The translations under genes and the position numbers were made by a program. A stretch of DNA of 64,000 bases, taken from assembly GCA_025499705.1 (NCBI GenBank), contig JAFMVE010000021.1, forward strand, positions 25,706 to 89,705. Reading direction: 5' to 3'. The DNA is from Carboxylicivirga caseinilyticus (GTDB taxonomy: Bacteria > Bacteroidota > Bacteroidia > Bacteroidales > Marinilabiliaceae). The notes under the pieces are model-generated. The model made no database searches. It was not told the DNA's origin and worked only from the letters and a program-made list of their open reading frames with translations. How positions within the stretch are numbered: the stretch's first letter is position 1; every line of letters starts with the position of its first letter. Below, piece by piece: positions 37,808-46,292 of the stretch.

Positions 37808-37824
37808 TTTGTTAGGATTATGTC

Positions 37825-37832
37825 TAAAGATA
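37825..37832 (-). promoter_or_regulatory. Promoter -7-like element of the beta-lactamase-like gene
   Basis: Minus strand TATCTTTA (one mismatch to TAnnTTTG) lies 17 nt after a TTG, about 18 nt before the chosen ATG. Confidence 0.4.
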
Positions 37833-37985
37833 ACAAAACTTTTTAAGCACAAGTAATAAACAATTTGATTAATAAATCCTCTACTCCCAGGTTTCAGAAC
37901 AAAGTAAGCTGATTATAAACTCCAGCCTAGCAATATTTATTAATAGGTAACTTGGTAAATAAGAACATCTACCTAGTGTAATAAA

Positions 37986-38105
37986 CAAAAAACCCGCCTC
38001 AACATTACACCATTTCGTTGAAGCGGGTCCTATTCCTTTTGGTTTGGCCGTTGCCTGGTTAAGAAGTTGAATAGGAATAGGTTGGTTATACTATCTGGTA
38101 GTATA
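37986..38105 (-). ncRNA. Candidate small structured RNA ending in a terminator
   Basis: Read on the minus strand, a 7-bp hairpin TATACTA/TAGTATA (38087-38105) is followed by a long-range stem GGAATAGG-like pair (38029-38036 with 38074-38081). A 12-bp terminator stem with one mismatch follows (ACCCGC...GCGGGT, 37992-38003 with 38017-38028), then a six-T run. No ORF or known RNA family was recognised. It could be a free sRNA or a leader that attenuates the downstream beta-lactamase-like gene, which begins 180 nt later. No clear promoter was found, so existence is inferred from structure alone. Confidence 0.4.
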
Positions 38106-38320
38106 GGGTGTTAATTCATTGGTTAGATATTTTATTCATTAAATAATCTTGCATGAAATTAAAAAAATAATCTCATTAAACAATGTCATTTAATTGATAT
38201 TCAATAGATATTTAATATTTTTAGTAATAATCCGTAAAAAGTTAATCTATTTATACCTATTCTTATTAGCAACATTTTCTTAATCTCATCGATAACAGCA
38301 ATTCCTTTTTTCTTATTTTT

Positions 38321-38344
38321 ACACGATCAATTCTGATATCGTGT
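38321..38344. promoter_or_regulatory. Inverted repeat, possible operator of the glycyl-radical enzyme gene
   Basis: ACACGAT-N10-ATCGTGT is a perfect 7-bp dyad just downstream of a TATTTTTA -7-like element (38314-38321). The same half-site ACACGAT recurs at 38473-38479, 12 nt before the ATG. The arrangement suggests a repressor site, perhaps with looping; the factor is unknown. Confidence 0.4.
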
Positions 38345-38412
38345 TTATTAAAACATACAAAAAACTATTTGAGTGCCTGATAATCTATCTCAGGTAACAT
38401 CTTCAAGAGGAA

Positions 38413-38444
38413 GAAGGTAAGTTCTTTTGTATAAAATTACCTTC
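38413..38444 (+). promoter_or_regulatory. Leader hairpin upstream of the glycyl-radical enzyme gene
   Basis: A perfect 8-bp inverted repeat GAAGGTAA / TTACCTTC with a 16-nt loop sits 47 nt before the ATG. A smaller pair CCTGA / TCAGG (38376-38394) precedes it. It may influence mRNA stability or translation; it is not a recognised riboswitch. Confidence 0.35.
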
Positions 38445-38490
38445 CGAAATTTCTTTTATCATATTTCAATTCACACGATTATTTTTCAAT

Positions 38491-40944
38491 ATGAATACTA
38501 AACAATCTATTGTTGCTCCTCAAAGAGCAGCTAATACTGAGGGCAACTATTACAACGTAAAAAGTGAACGTTCTAATCCCGGAATGAATGACCGGATTCA
38601 ACGTCTGCGTCAATTGTCAGTCGAAACTGAACCTTCGCTTTCAATCGAACGAGCCTTAATTGAAACAGAATTTTACAAAGAGAATTATGGCAAATATTCA
38701 ATACCTGTTTTAAGAGCTCTAAATTACCTTGAGATATGTAAAAAGAAAACCATTTATCTCGGTGAAGGTGAACTGATTGTTGGAGAACGGGGACCTAAAC
38801 CTAAAGCCGTTCCAACGTTTCCTGAGTTAACTTGCCACAGTGTTGAGGATTTACATGTATTGAATACAAGGGAATTGCAACGATATACCATTAGTCAGGA
38901 AGATATTGACACTTACGAAAGAGAGGTAATTCCATACTGGGAAGGACGCACTCAACGCGAGCGAATCTTCAATCACGTACCCGAAGAATGGAAAGCTGCC
39001 TACGAAGCCGGGTTGTTCACCGAATTTATGGAGCAGCGTGCACCAGGTCATACCACGCTTGATGGTAAGATTTATAAAATGGGATTGAATGATTTTAAAG
39101 CCCGCATAGCTGAAGAAATTGATCGTCTTGATTTTATGAATGATGTGGAAGCCACGGATAAGTTGGAGCAATTAAAAGCGATGGATATTTCGTGTGATGC
39201 CACCATATTATTTGCCCAACGTTATGCCGAAATGGCTGAAAAATTGGCACAGAAAGAAAGTAATGAGAAACGCAAAGCAGAGCTTTTAAAAATTGCAGAA
39301 GTTTGCCGTTGGGTGCCAGCCAATGCTCCCCGTACATTCTGGGAAGCTATCCAAATGTATTGGTTTGTTCATCTGGGAACAGTTACTGAACTGAACGGTT
39401 GGGATGCAATGAATCCGGGTCACTTCGATCAGCATCTGGCTCCATTTTACGAAAAAGAACTGGCTGATGAAACATTAAGTCGTGAGGAAGCAAAAGAATT
39501 ACTTTCTTGCTTCTGGATTAAAGTAAACAATCACCCGGCACCACCAAAAGTGGGAATCACTGCCCGCGAAAGCGGAACCTACAACGATTTTACCAACATC
39601 AATATAGGAGGAGTAAGAGCTAATGGTTTAGATGGTGTGAATGAAGTTTCATATATTATGCTTGAAATAATTGAGGACTTACATATTCTACAACCCGGTA
39701 GCTCCATACATATCAGTTCAAAAACACCGGATCGTTTTCTGAAAGAAGGCTGCAAAGTTATTCGTCAGGGACATGGTTATCCTTCTGTTTTCAATCCCGA
39801 TATTTATATACAGGAATTACTGCGTCAGGGTAAATCACTGAAAGATGCGCGTGAAGGTGGTTGTAGCGGCTGTATTGAAGTAGGTGCTTTTGGTAAAGAA
39901 GCATACCTTTTAACCGGATACCTAAACGTTCCAAAGATTCTGGAAGTAACATTAAATAATGGTATCGATCCGGTTACCGGCAAAAAAGCTGGTATTGCAT
40001 CAGGCGACCCACGCGATTTCAAATCCTACGAGGAACTTTACGAAGCCTTTGTGAGGCAATTGAATTTTGTGGTTGATCAGAAAGTACGTGTTAGTAACTA
40101 CATCGATCAGATGTTTGCTAAATATGCCCCTGCTCCTTTCCTATCTGTTGTGATTGATGACTGTATCAGCAAAGGAAAAGACTATTACAATGGCGGACCT
40201 CGATACAATACCAATTATATACAGTGTACAGGTCTGGGAACCGTAACCGATAGTTTATCTGTATTGAAACACCATGTATTTGAAAAGAAAACCTTCAGCA
40301 TGGAAAAGATACTTGATGCTGTTTCAAAAGATTTTAATGGAGAAGAAATTCTTCGCCAGACCATTATCAACAATACGCCATTTTTTGGTAACGACGATCC
40401 ATATGCCGACAATATTGCCTTGGGTGTTTACGCAGATCTACTAAAAGCTATCGATGGAAAACCAAACACTAAAGGAGAGCAGTTTTATCTGAATATGTTA
40501 TCAACCACTTGTCATGTTTATTTTGGTAAGGTAATGGGAGCAACACCTAACGGAAGACTGGCCGGTAAGTCAATTTCCGACGGAACATCACCATCACATG
40601 GAGCAGATACACACGGACCATCAGCGGTGGTAAAATCGCTTACCAAACTCGATCATACTATGTCGGGTGGCACTTTGCTAAACCTGCGCTTTTTGCCAAG
40701 TTTGCTGAAACGAGATCAGGACATTGCAAAATTGAGTCAGTTGATCAGAAGCTATTTTGCTTTAGGTGGCCATCATGTTCAGTTTAATATTGTTGACACA
40801 GCTACATTGTATGCAGCACAGCAAAATCCTGAAGATTATAAGGATTTATTGGTTCGTATGGCTGGTTACAGCGATTATTTCAACGACATGAATGCGGATC
40901 TTCAGCAGGAAGTTATTGACCGTACTGAAAACGAATCATTTTAA
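38491..40944 (+). CDS. hypD: Glycyl-radical enzyme, trans-4-hydroxy-L-proline dehydratase-like
   Basis: 817 aa, the full length of PFL-like glycyl-radical enzymes. The active-site Cys/Glu lie in GGCSGCIEVGAFGKEAY (Cys461, Glu463) and the radical glycine in MAGYSDYFN (Gly792). Other stretches (EFMEQRAPGHTT, HPAPPKVGITARESGTYNDF, ILTGY-type LLTGYLN, TTCHVYFGKVMGATPNGRL) closely resemble the sequence I remember for the Clostridioides difficile HypD, including the Ser, Phe and Tyr substrate-pocket positions. It would dehydrate trans-4-hydroxy-L-proline to pyrroline-5-carboxylate anaerobically. A related dehydratase with another substrate is possible. The extra about 30-residue N-terminus is unlike that HypD. 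The activase gene follows. Confidence 0.72.
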   Translation: MNTKQSIVAPQRAANTEGNYYNVKSERSNPGMNDRIQRLRQLSVETEPSLSIERALIETEFYKENYGKYSIPVLRALNYLEICKKKTIYLGEGELIVGERGPKPKAVPTFPELTCHSVEDLHVLNTRELQRYTISQEDIDTYEREVIPYWEGRTQRERIFNHVPEEWKAAYEAGLFTEFMEQRAPGHTTLDGKIYKMGLNDFKARIAEEIDRLDFMNDVEATDKLEQLKAMDISCDATILFAQRYAEMAEKLAQKESNEKRKAELLKIAEVCRWVPANAPRTFWEAIQMYWFVHLGTVTELNGWDAMNPGHFDQHLAPFYEKELADETLSREEAKELLSCFWIKVNNHPAPPKVGITARESGTYNDFTNINIGGVRANGLDGVNEVSYIMLEIIEDLHILQPGSSIHISSKTPDRFLKEGCKVIRQGHGYPSVFNPDIYIQELLRQGKSLKDAREGGCSGCIEVGAFGKEAYLLTGYLNVPKILEVTLNNGIDPVTGKKAGIASGDPRDFKSYEELYEAFVRQLNFVVDQKVRVSNYIDQMFAKYAPAPFLSVVIDDCISKGKDYYNGGPRYNTNYIQCTGLGTVTDSLSVLKHHVFEKKTFSMEKILDAVSKDFNGEEILRQTIINNTPFFGNDDPYADNIALGVYADLLKAIDGKPNTKGEQFYLNMLSTTCHVYFGKVMGATPNGRLAGKSISDGTSPSHGADTHGPSAVVKSLTKLDHTMSGGTLLNLRFLPSLLKRDQDIAKLSQLIRSYFALGGHHVQFNIVDTATLYAAQQNPEDYKDLLVRMAGYSDYFNDMNADLQQEVIDRTENESF

Positions 40945-41128
40945 AACAGATTATAGATAATTAGACAATAGACTGTTAGAGTTATTTACATGACTCACAA
41001 AAAACATTTTTAAAATCTGATATTCTAAAACAAAATACACAGCCAAATTCAGAGAGATACAATAGTTATCTTTGGATTTGGCTACCATTTTCATTGACTT
41101 CACTCTTATATCTGATCATTAATAACCA

Positions 41129-42037
41129 ATGAGCAACAGTCTTATTTTCGATATAAAGCGTTATGCAATTAATGATGGCCCGGGAATCAGGTTGACCATC
41201 TTTTTTAAAGGTTGCCCGCTAAACTGTAAATGGTGCCATAATCCGGAGAGTATTTCACCACAAACGCAAAAAATGTATGCCAAACAAAAATGTATTGGTG
41301 CACAGGCTTGCATTGATGTTTGTCCTGAAAATGCTTTAAGCCTTACACCCGATAGTATTATTACTGACTGGAATTTATGTACAGTTTGTGGTAAATGTGC
41401 CGAGGCTTGCCCAACAAAAGCCATCGAAATGAGTGGTCAGCAAATGGATATCGATCAACTGATCAAAACCATCGAAAGCGAATCACTTTTCTTTGATCAG
41501 TCAGGTGGTGGAGTAACTTTTTCGGGTGGCGAACCTTTGATGCATTACAAAACACTGCTTCAGCTTTTAGATGAATGTGGGAAAAGGCATATTCATAGAG
41601 TAGTTGACACATCGCTTTTCAGCCGATCAGAAATTGTGAAACAGGTAGCCGAAAAAACAGAACTTTTTTTGGTTGATCTAAAACATATGAATGATGAAAA
41701 GCACAAAAAATATACAGGTGTTTCAAATCAGTTGATCCTCGAAAACATTCGATTACTTTCAGATATTAATTCTGATTTCTGGATTCGTATACCCTTGATA
41801 GATGGTGTTAATGCCGATGAAGAAAACATTAAAAAGAGTGCTGAATTCCTGAGTAAGTTAAACTGGCAATCAAAGTTGGTAAACCTACTACCATATCATG
41901 ACATTGGCAGAAACAAGCATTTAAAATTAGGCTCAAGTTATAACGGCGATGGAATGAAAGAACCCGCCCAACAAATAATTGAACGTAGCATTCGTATATT
42001 TTCAGATTTCGGAATTCAAGCTATCGTGGGAGGATAG
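41129..42037 (+). CDS. Glycyl-radical enzyme activating enzyme (radical SAM)
   Basis: 302 aa. The radical-SAM cluster motif is CPLNCKWC (Cys29, Cys33, Cys36; Cx3Cx2C) after GPGIRLTIFFKG. A ferredoxin-like insert with two 4Fe-4S motifs follows (CIGAQACIDVCPENA and CTVCGKCAEACPTKA), which is typical of activases of dehydratase-type enzymes (HypE, GlyRE-type) rather than PflA. GGVTFSGGEPL is the SAM-binding region. It abstracts the glycine hydrogen on the upstream enzyme under anoxic conditions. The 184-nt gap to the enzyme gene has no terminator, so co-transcription is likely. Confidence 0.92.
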   Translation: MSNSLIFDIKRYAINDGPGIRLTIFFKGCPLNCKWCHNPESISPQTQKMYAKQKCIGAQACIDVCPENALSLTPDSIITDWNLCTVCGKCAEACPTKAIEMSGQQMDIDQLIKTIESESLFFDQSGGGVTFSGGEPLMHYKTLLQLLDECGKRHIHRVVDTSLFSRSEIVKQVAEKTELFLVDLKHMNDEKHKKYTGVSNQLILENIRLLSDINSDFWIRIPLIDGVNADEENIKKSAEFLSKLNWQSKLVNLLPYHDIGRNKHLKLGSSYNGDGMKEPAQQIIERSIRIFSDFGIQAIVGG

Positions 42038-42110
42038 AGGAATAAAAGGATAAAAAACAAAGGCAAAAGTATGGCATAAATTACCTTTAATGTTTTGTCT
42101 TAATTAGATC

Positions 42111-42569
42111 CTAATCCCAAACAAATTTCCAGTTTCCATCGATCTGGCGTTTCCATACTGTATGAAAAACACCGGTATCTGATTTCACTTCACCCAAGGA
42201 ATCAATAACCGAATATATGTACTGACCATAAGTGTAGGCCAGATCACCGGAAGCTGAAACTTCAACAAAATCGGGTTTCCAGCTAAGTTTTACCTTATCG
42301 GAATTGAACTCTCCATACTTAGCAGCTATAGCCTCTTTACCCTTAATAAGTTTATTTGAGCGCATTAAAACAGCACTATCTGCAGCATAGTAAATAAAAG
42401 CGTTACCTATTCCTTCTTTTGCAGCCATTTTCGCAAAGTCCGCTTCAGTTTGAATAACTTCTTCTTGCCATTGGATAATCAGCTTAGAGTTATCTTCTTG
42501 TTGACATGCTGATAAGAGAACTAATATTCCGAATAAAATCCCTGATAACTGTTTGGCTGTTTTTTTCAT
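42111..42569 (-). CDS. NTF2-like (SnoaL/DUF4440-type) lipoprotein
   Basis: 152 aa with a lipobox (ILVLLSAC). A cone-shaped alpha+beta NTF2 fold is suggested by QTEADFAKMAAKEGIGNAFIYYAADSAVLMRSNKLIKGKEAIAAKYG and a terminal strand GNWKFVWD preceded by GVFHTVWKRQIDG. The family binds small ligands or is catalytic in some members, but no active-site residue can be assigned. It stands alone between two plus-strand units. Confidence 0.72.
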   Translation of the reverse strand: MKKTAKQLSGILFGILVLLSACQQEDNSKLIIQWQEEVIQTEADFAKMAAKEGIGNAFIYYAADSAVLMRSNKLIKGKEAIAAKYGEFNSDKVKLSWKPDFVEVSASGDLAYTYGQYIYSVIDSLGEVKSDTGVFHTVWKRQIDGNWKFVWD

Positions 42570-42904
42570 ATATCATTCCTATTAAGCATTTAAAAATAAT
42601 ACAATTCATCAGAAAATCTGCAGCTCAAAATAATTGTTGTTCTTTCTAAACATTATCATTTAGTATTTTACATTACGATATGACCTCCATTAAGATTTAC
42701 CCATTCAATATGAAATTTTAATATCACGTAACATACTATCCATCTGGCATTCAAATGAATTTGCAATCAATCATTTTTTTGTATCTTATTAACTAAACCG
42801 CTCTTGTCGTATGTCCTAAGTTTAGTAACTTTGCAACTTGTTTAATTAACGAGAAACAATCTGGGTGAATTAATTCACTACTACATTATTACTGATTTTA
42901 GAGC
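42570..42904. other. Divergent intergenic region upstream of rlmL-like gene
   Basis: 335 nt without an ORF. The right part holds the promoter at 42804-42833. The rest is AT-rich and I see no repeats, RNA gene or operator. Confidence 0.6.
42804..42833 (+). promoter_or_regulatory. Bacteroidota-type promoter of the rlmL-like operon
   Basis: TTG (42804-42806), exactly 19 nt, then TAACTTTG (42826-42833), a perfect match to TTG-N19-TAnnTTTG. It predicts a leader of about 60 nt before the ATG at 42905. Confidence 0.8.
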
Positions 42905-44080
42905 ATGCAATTATTGATTAAAACCTTCCACGGATTGGAAGGTGTATTGGCCGAAGAGCTAAAAGGGTTAGGTGCATCAGATGTGAAAGAATTAAAACGA
43001 GCAGTATCGTGCACCGGGGATAAAGAACTAATGTATAAGGCCAATCTGCATTTACGCACAGCCCTACGTGTATTGGTTCCTATTGCGAACTTCACTGCTA
43101 CATCAGAAGACGAATTATATAACGAAATCAAGAAACTGGATTGGTCAGAATACATGTCTACCAAATCAACTTTTGCAATTGATGCCGTTGCTTTTTCTGA
43201 GATCTTTAAACACTCCAAGTTTTTGGCACTTAAAACTAAAGATGCCATTGTTGATCAGTTTAGAGACAAGACAGGAATTCGCCCCTCTGTAAAAGTTGAA
43301 GATCCTGATTTACAAATCAACGTTCATGTTGCAAAAGATCAGTTCACAATTTCTCTTGACAGTTCGGGTGAATCATTACACCGCAGGGGTTATCGTGATC
43401 CAAACCATAAAGCACCTTTAAATGAGGTTTTGGCTGCCGGAATGCTAAAAATTGCAAAATGGCATAAAGAAATTCCATTGATCGATCCAATGTGTGGAAC
43501 AGGTACTATTTTGATGGAAGCAGCTATGATGGCCTGTAATATGCCACCGGCTTTCAAAAGAAAGAAAATTGGCTTTATGAACTGGGCCGATTTTGATAAA
43601 ATCCTTTGGAATAAAATATATACCGAAGCCGAGAACCAGATTCACTTTCCACGTGTTAAGATTGTAGGTGGAGATAATAATCCTCAGGCAGTAGATATCG
43701 CTAAGAAGACATCGCTTGATTTCCGTTTGAACCGCATGATAAGTATTGTTCGCTCTGATATGAAAGAACATATGCCTCATGCTCCACGAGGAATGATGAT
43801 AACCAATCCTCCATATGGCGAACGCTTGAAAAAAGATGATCTGAACGGTTTTTATAAGTCAATTGGTAGTCACTTGAAAAAGAATTACCATAACTGGCAG
43901 GCCTGGATGATTACATCCAATACCGAAGCTCTGAAACATGTAGGTTTACGTCCGCAACACAAACACACTCTGTTTAACGGACCTTTGGAATGTAAGTTTG
44001 TTGGATACGACATGTTTGAAGGTGAAATGAAAGAATTTAAACAAAAAGTCAACCGAAGCAGAAAAACTGCTCAGAACTGA
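42905..44080 (+). CDS. rlmL: THUMP-domain rRNA methyltransferase (RlmL-like, 23S m2G)
   Basis: 391 aa. An N-terminal ferredoxin-like plus THUMP domain (about 1-155, ELYNEIKKLDWSEYMS) precedes a Rossmann methyltransferase with the SAM motif LIDPMCGTGTILMEAA and the catalytic ITNPPYGERL (NPPY for N2-guanine). This corresponds to the N-terminal half of E. coli RlmKL (m2G2445 of 23S); the RlmK half is absent, as is usual in Bacteroidota. It modifies rRNA in the cytoplasm. It heads an operon with the following three genes; the next gene starts 20 nt after the stop. Confidence 0.85.
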   Translation: MQLLIKTFHGLEGVLAEELKGLGASDVKELKRAVSCTGDKELMYKANLHLRTALRVLVPIANFTATSEDELYNEIKKLDWSEYMSTKSTFAIDAVAFSEIFKHSKFLALKTKDAIVDQFRDKTGIRPSVKVEDPDLQINVHVAKDQFTISLDSSGESLHRRGYRDPNHKAPLNEVLAAGMLKIAKWHKEIPLIDPMCGTGTILMEAAMMACNMPPAFKRKKIGFMNWADFDKILWNKIYTEAENQIHFPRVKIVGGDNNPQAVDIAKKTSLDFRLNRMISIVRSDMKEHMPHAPRGMMITNPPYGERLKKDDLNGFYKSIGSHLKKNYHNWQAWMITSNTEALKHVGLRPQHKHTLFNGPLECKFVGYDMFEGEMKEFKQKVNRSRKTAQN

Positions 44081-44100
44081 ACCGAAGTAAGTCTTAATTT

Positions 44101-45054
44101 ATGAACCGAGTTACAGAATTATTTAAAATTAAATATCCCGTTATTCAAGGTGGAATGGTATGGTGCAGTGGATGGAAACTGGCATCAGCAGTAAGCAACA
44201 ACGGAGGCCTGGGTCTATTAGGTGCAGGATCGATGTATCCCGAAGTATTGCGTGAACACATCCAGAAAATGAAGAAAGCAACCACTAAGCCTTGGGGAGT
44301 AAATGTTCCATTATTATATCCTAACATTGATGAACTGATTCAGATTTTAATTGAAGAGAAAGTTCAGATTGTATTTACCTCAGCAGGTAATCCGGCAAAA
44401 TGGACAGGCCTGCTGAAAGAAAACGGAATGACTGTGGTTCATGTAATTGCCAATGCCCGTTTTGCAAAAAAATGCGAAGAAGCAGGTGTAGATGCCATCG
44501 TTGCAGAAGGATTTGAAGCCGGTGGTCATAACGGACGTGAAGAAACGACAACTTTGACGCTGATCCCACATATTAGAAAAGTCACCAATCTGCCCTTAAT
44601 TGCAGCAGGAGGTATTGGCAGTGGTAAAAGTATGTTTGCAGCCATGGCTCTGGGAGCCGATGGAGTTCAAATTGGTTCTTTATTTGCTGCTTCTGAAGAA
44701 TCATCTGCTCATCAGGAATTTAAAAAATGTATTCTTGAAACCGGAGAAGGTGGTACTATGCTGTCTCTGAAAAAACTGGCACCTGTACGTTTGATTAAAA
44801 ATGCATTTTTCGATCAGGTTTTCAAAGCTGAGCAAGAAGGCATGTCTACGCTTGACCTTCAAAAACTCTTAGGTAAAGGAAGAGCTAAAAAAGGAATTTT
44901 TGAGGGTGATATGATTGAAGGTGAGTTGGAAATCGGTCAGGTAGCAACATTGATTGATGAAATAAAACCTGTTTCAGACATCTTCAACGACTTACTAAAC
45001 GAATACAAAGCTGTAAGGGAAGAAACAGCTCAAAATAACAGATTCGAATTTTAA
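44101..45054 (+). CDS. FMN-dependent nitronate monooxygenase / FabK-like oxidoreductase
   Basis: 317 aa. TIM-barrel flavoprotein of the 2-nitropropane dioxygenase family: YPVIQGGMVWCSGWKLASAVSNNGGLGLLGAGSM, HVIANARFAKKCEEAGVDAIVAEGFEAGGHNG (the conserved GxxAGGH) and LIAAGGIGSGKSMFAAMALGADGVQIGSLF. The family contains both nitronate-detoxifying enzymes and the enoyl-ACP reductase FabK, and these cannot be separated here. FabK would be essential if no FabI or FabV exists elsewhere. Its stop codon overlaps the ATG of the next gene by one base. Confidence 0.85.
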   Translation: MNRVTELFKIKYPVIQGGMVWCSGWKLASAVSNNGGLGLLGAGSMYPEVLREHIQKMKKATTKPWGVNVPLLYPNIDELIQILIEEKVQIVFTSAGNPAKWTGLLKENGMTVVHVIANARFAKKCEEAGVDAIVAEGFEAGGHNGREETTTLTLIPHIRKVTNLPLIAAGGIGSGKSMFAAMALGADGVQIGSLFAASEESSAHQEFKKCILETGEGGTMLSLKKLAPVRLIKNAFFDQVFKAEQEGMSTLDLQKLLGKGRAKKGIFEGDMIEGELEIGQVATLIDEIKPVSDIFNDLLNEYKAVREETAQNNRFEF

Positions 45055-46292
45055 TGATAAACATTGAAAAACGAACACTGTCCAACGGATTAAGGGTAGT
45101 AGTTCATGTTGATCGCAGCACACCATTGGCTGCCATTAACATACTTTATAACGTAGGTGCCAAAAACGAGCATCCCGACAAAACAGGTTTTGCTCACCTA
45201 TTTGAACATCTTATGTTCGGTGGCAGTAAAAACATCCCTTCATACGATGCACCTTTGCAACGTGTAGGTGGCGATAACAATGCCTGGACTAACAACGATG
45301 TTACCAATTACTACCTCACTCTTCCGGCAGAGAATTTAGAAACCGGATTCTGGCTTGAATCAGACAGAATGCTGGAACTTGACTTTTCAGAAAAGAGTCT
45401 TGAGGTTCAGCGGAAAGTAGTGATCGAAGAATATAAACAACGCTACCTGAACCAGCCTTATGGTGATATTCCATTGTTGGTTGGCCCTATGGCATATAAA
45501 GTTCATCCATATCAATGGCCTACCATCGGAAAAGATATTTCGCACATCGAAAATGCCACACTGGACGATGTAAAACACTTTTTCTTTAGCCATTACGCTC
45601 CCAACAATGCGATAATGGTGGTAAGTGGGAATGTTGATCCGGATAATGTATTTAAACTGGCCGACAAATGGTTTGGTGATATTCCAAACAGAAATATTGA
45701 TCACAAGATAATTCCTGTTGAACCGGAACAAACTGAAGAACGAAAAGTAGAGGTAGAGCGGAATGTACCAGCCAGCTTGATTCATATGGTTTTTCATATT
45801 GGCAGCCGGACTGATGAGAATTTCTACACTACAGATCTTCTTTCTGATGTATTATCTAACGGACCATCTTCACGCTTAACGCAGAGCCTGATCAAAGATC
45901 AGCAATTATTCAGCGATATTAATGCATATATTTCGGGAGATCATCATCCGGGATTATTCACTGTGACCGGACGATTACTTCCTACAACCACAATGGATCA
46001 GGCGGAAGCAGCCATTCATAGAGAACTGAACAAAATCAGTTCTACGAAAGTTTCTGACTACGAACTACAGAAAGTGAAAAACAAGATTGAATCAACATTA
46101 GTATTTTCAGAAATAAACTTTTTGAATAAGGCTATGAATCTTGCTCAATTTGAACTTTTAGGTAAGGCTGAGAACATCAATAACGAAGTTGAAAAATATC
46201 GTTCTGTAACGGCTGATGGCTTGCTTGAAACAGCCCAAAAAACCTTTAAGGTAACGAATCGTTCCACCCTGTATTATAACTCAAAAGGATAA
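45054..46292 (+). CDS. M16-family zinc peptidase, catalytic subunit
   Basis: 412 aa. The inverted zinc motif HxxEH is intact in FAHLFEHLMFGG (His48, Glu51, His52), and the distal zinc Glu lies in the VVIEEYKQRYLNQPYGD helix. The second half is the inactive paired domain (ASLIHMVFHIGSRTDENFYTTDLLSDVLSNGPSSRL). There is no signal peptide, so it is cytoplasmic. It belongs to the pitrilysin/mitochondrial-processing-peptidase group. It overlaps the next M16 gene by one base, which implies translational coupling and a heterodimer. Confidence 0.88.
   Translation: MINIEKRTLSNGLRVVVHVDRSTPLAAINILYNVGAKNEHPDKTGFAHLFEHLMFGGSKNIPSYDAPLQRVGGDNNAWTNNDVTNYYLTLPAENLETGFWLESDRMLELDFSEKSLEVQRKVVIEEYKQRYLNQPYGDIPLLVGPMAYKVHPYQWPTIGKDISHIENATLDDVKHFFFSHYAPNNAIMVVSGNVDPDNVFKLADKWFGDIPNRNIDHKIIPVEPEQTEERKVEVERNVPASLIHMVFHIGSRTDENFYTTDLLSDVLSNGPSSRLTQSLIKDQQLFSDINAYISGDHHPGLFTVTGRLLPTTTMDQAEAAIHRELNKISSTKVSDYELQKVKNKIESTLVFSEINFLNKAMNLAQFELLGKAENINNEVEKYRSVTADGLLETAQKTFKVTNRSTLYYNSKG

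Larger units (their letters stand above)
37853..38490. other. Long gene-free region between the beta-lactamase-like and glycyl-radical enzyme genes
   Basis: No credible ORF is seen. The left half (37986-38105) holds a structured, terminator-ended minus-strand segment. The right half (38321-38490) holds an inverted repeat and hairpins that probably belong to the promoter and leader of the glycyl-radical enzyme gene. 38106-38320 is plain AT-rich sequence in which I see nothing definite. Confidence 0.6.

Noticed and set aside
37986..38105. 6S RNA or a known riboswitch as identity of the structured segment
   Set aside because: No long bulged rod as in 6S and no riboswitch core could be recognised. 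Left as an unnamed candidate.
44145..44327. Minus-strand ORFs inside the FMN oxidoreductase gene
   Set aside because: Antisense to a reading frame with intact GxxAGGH and GGIGSG motifs; no independent support.
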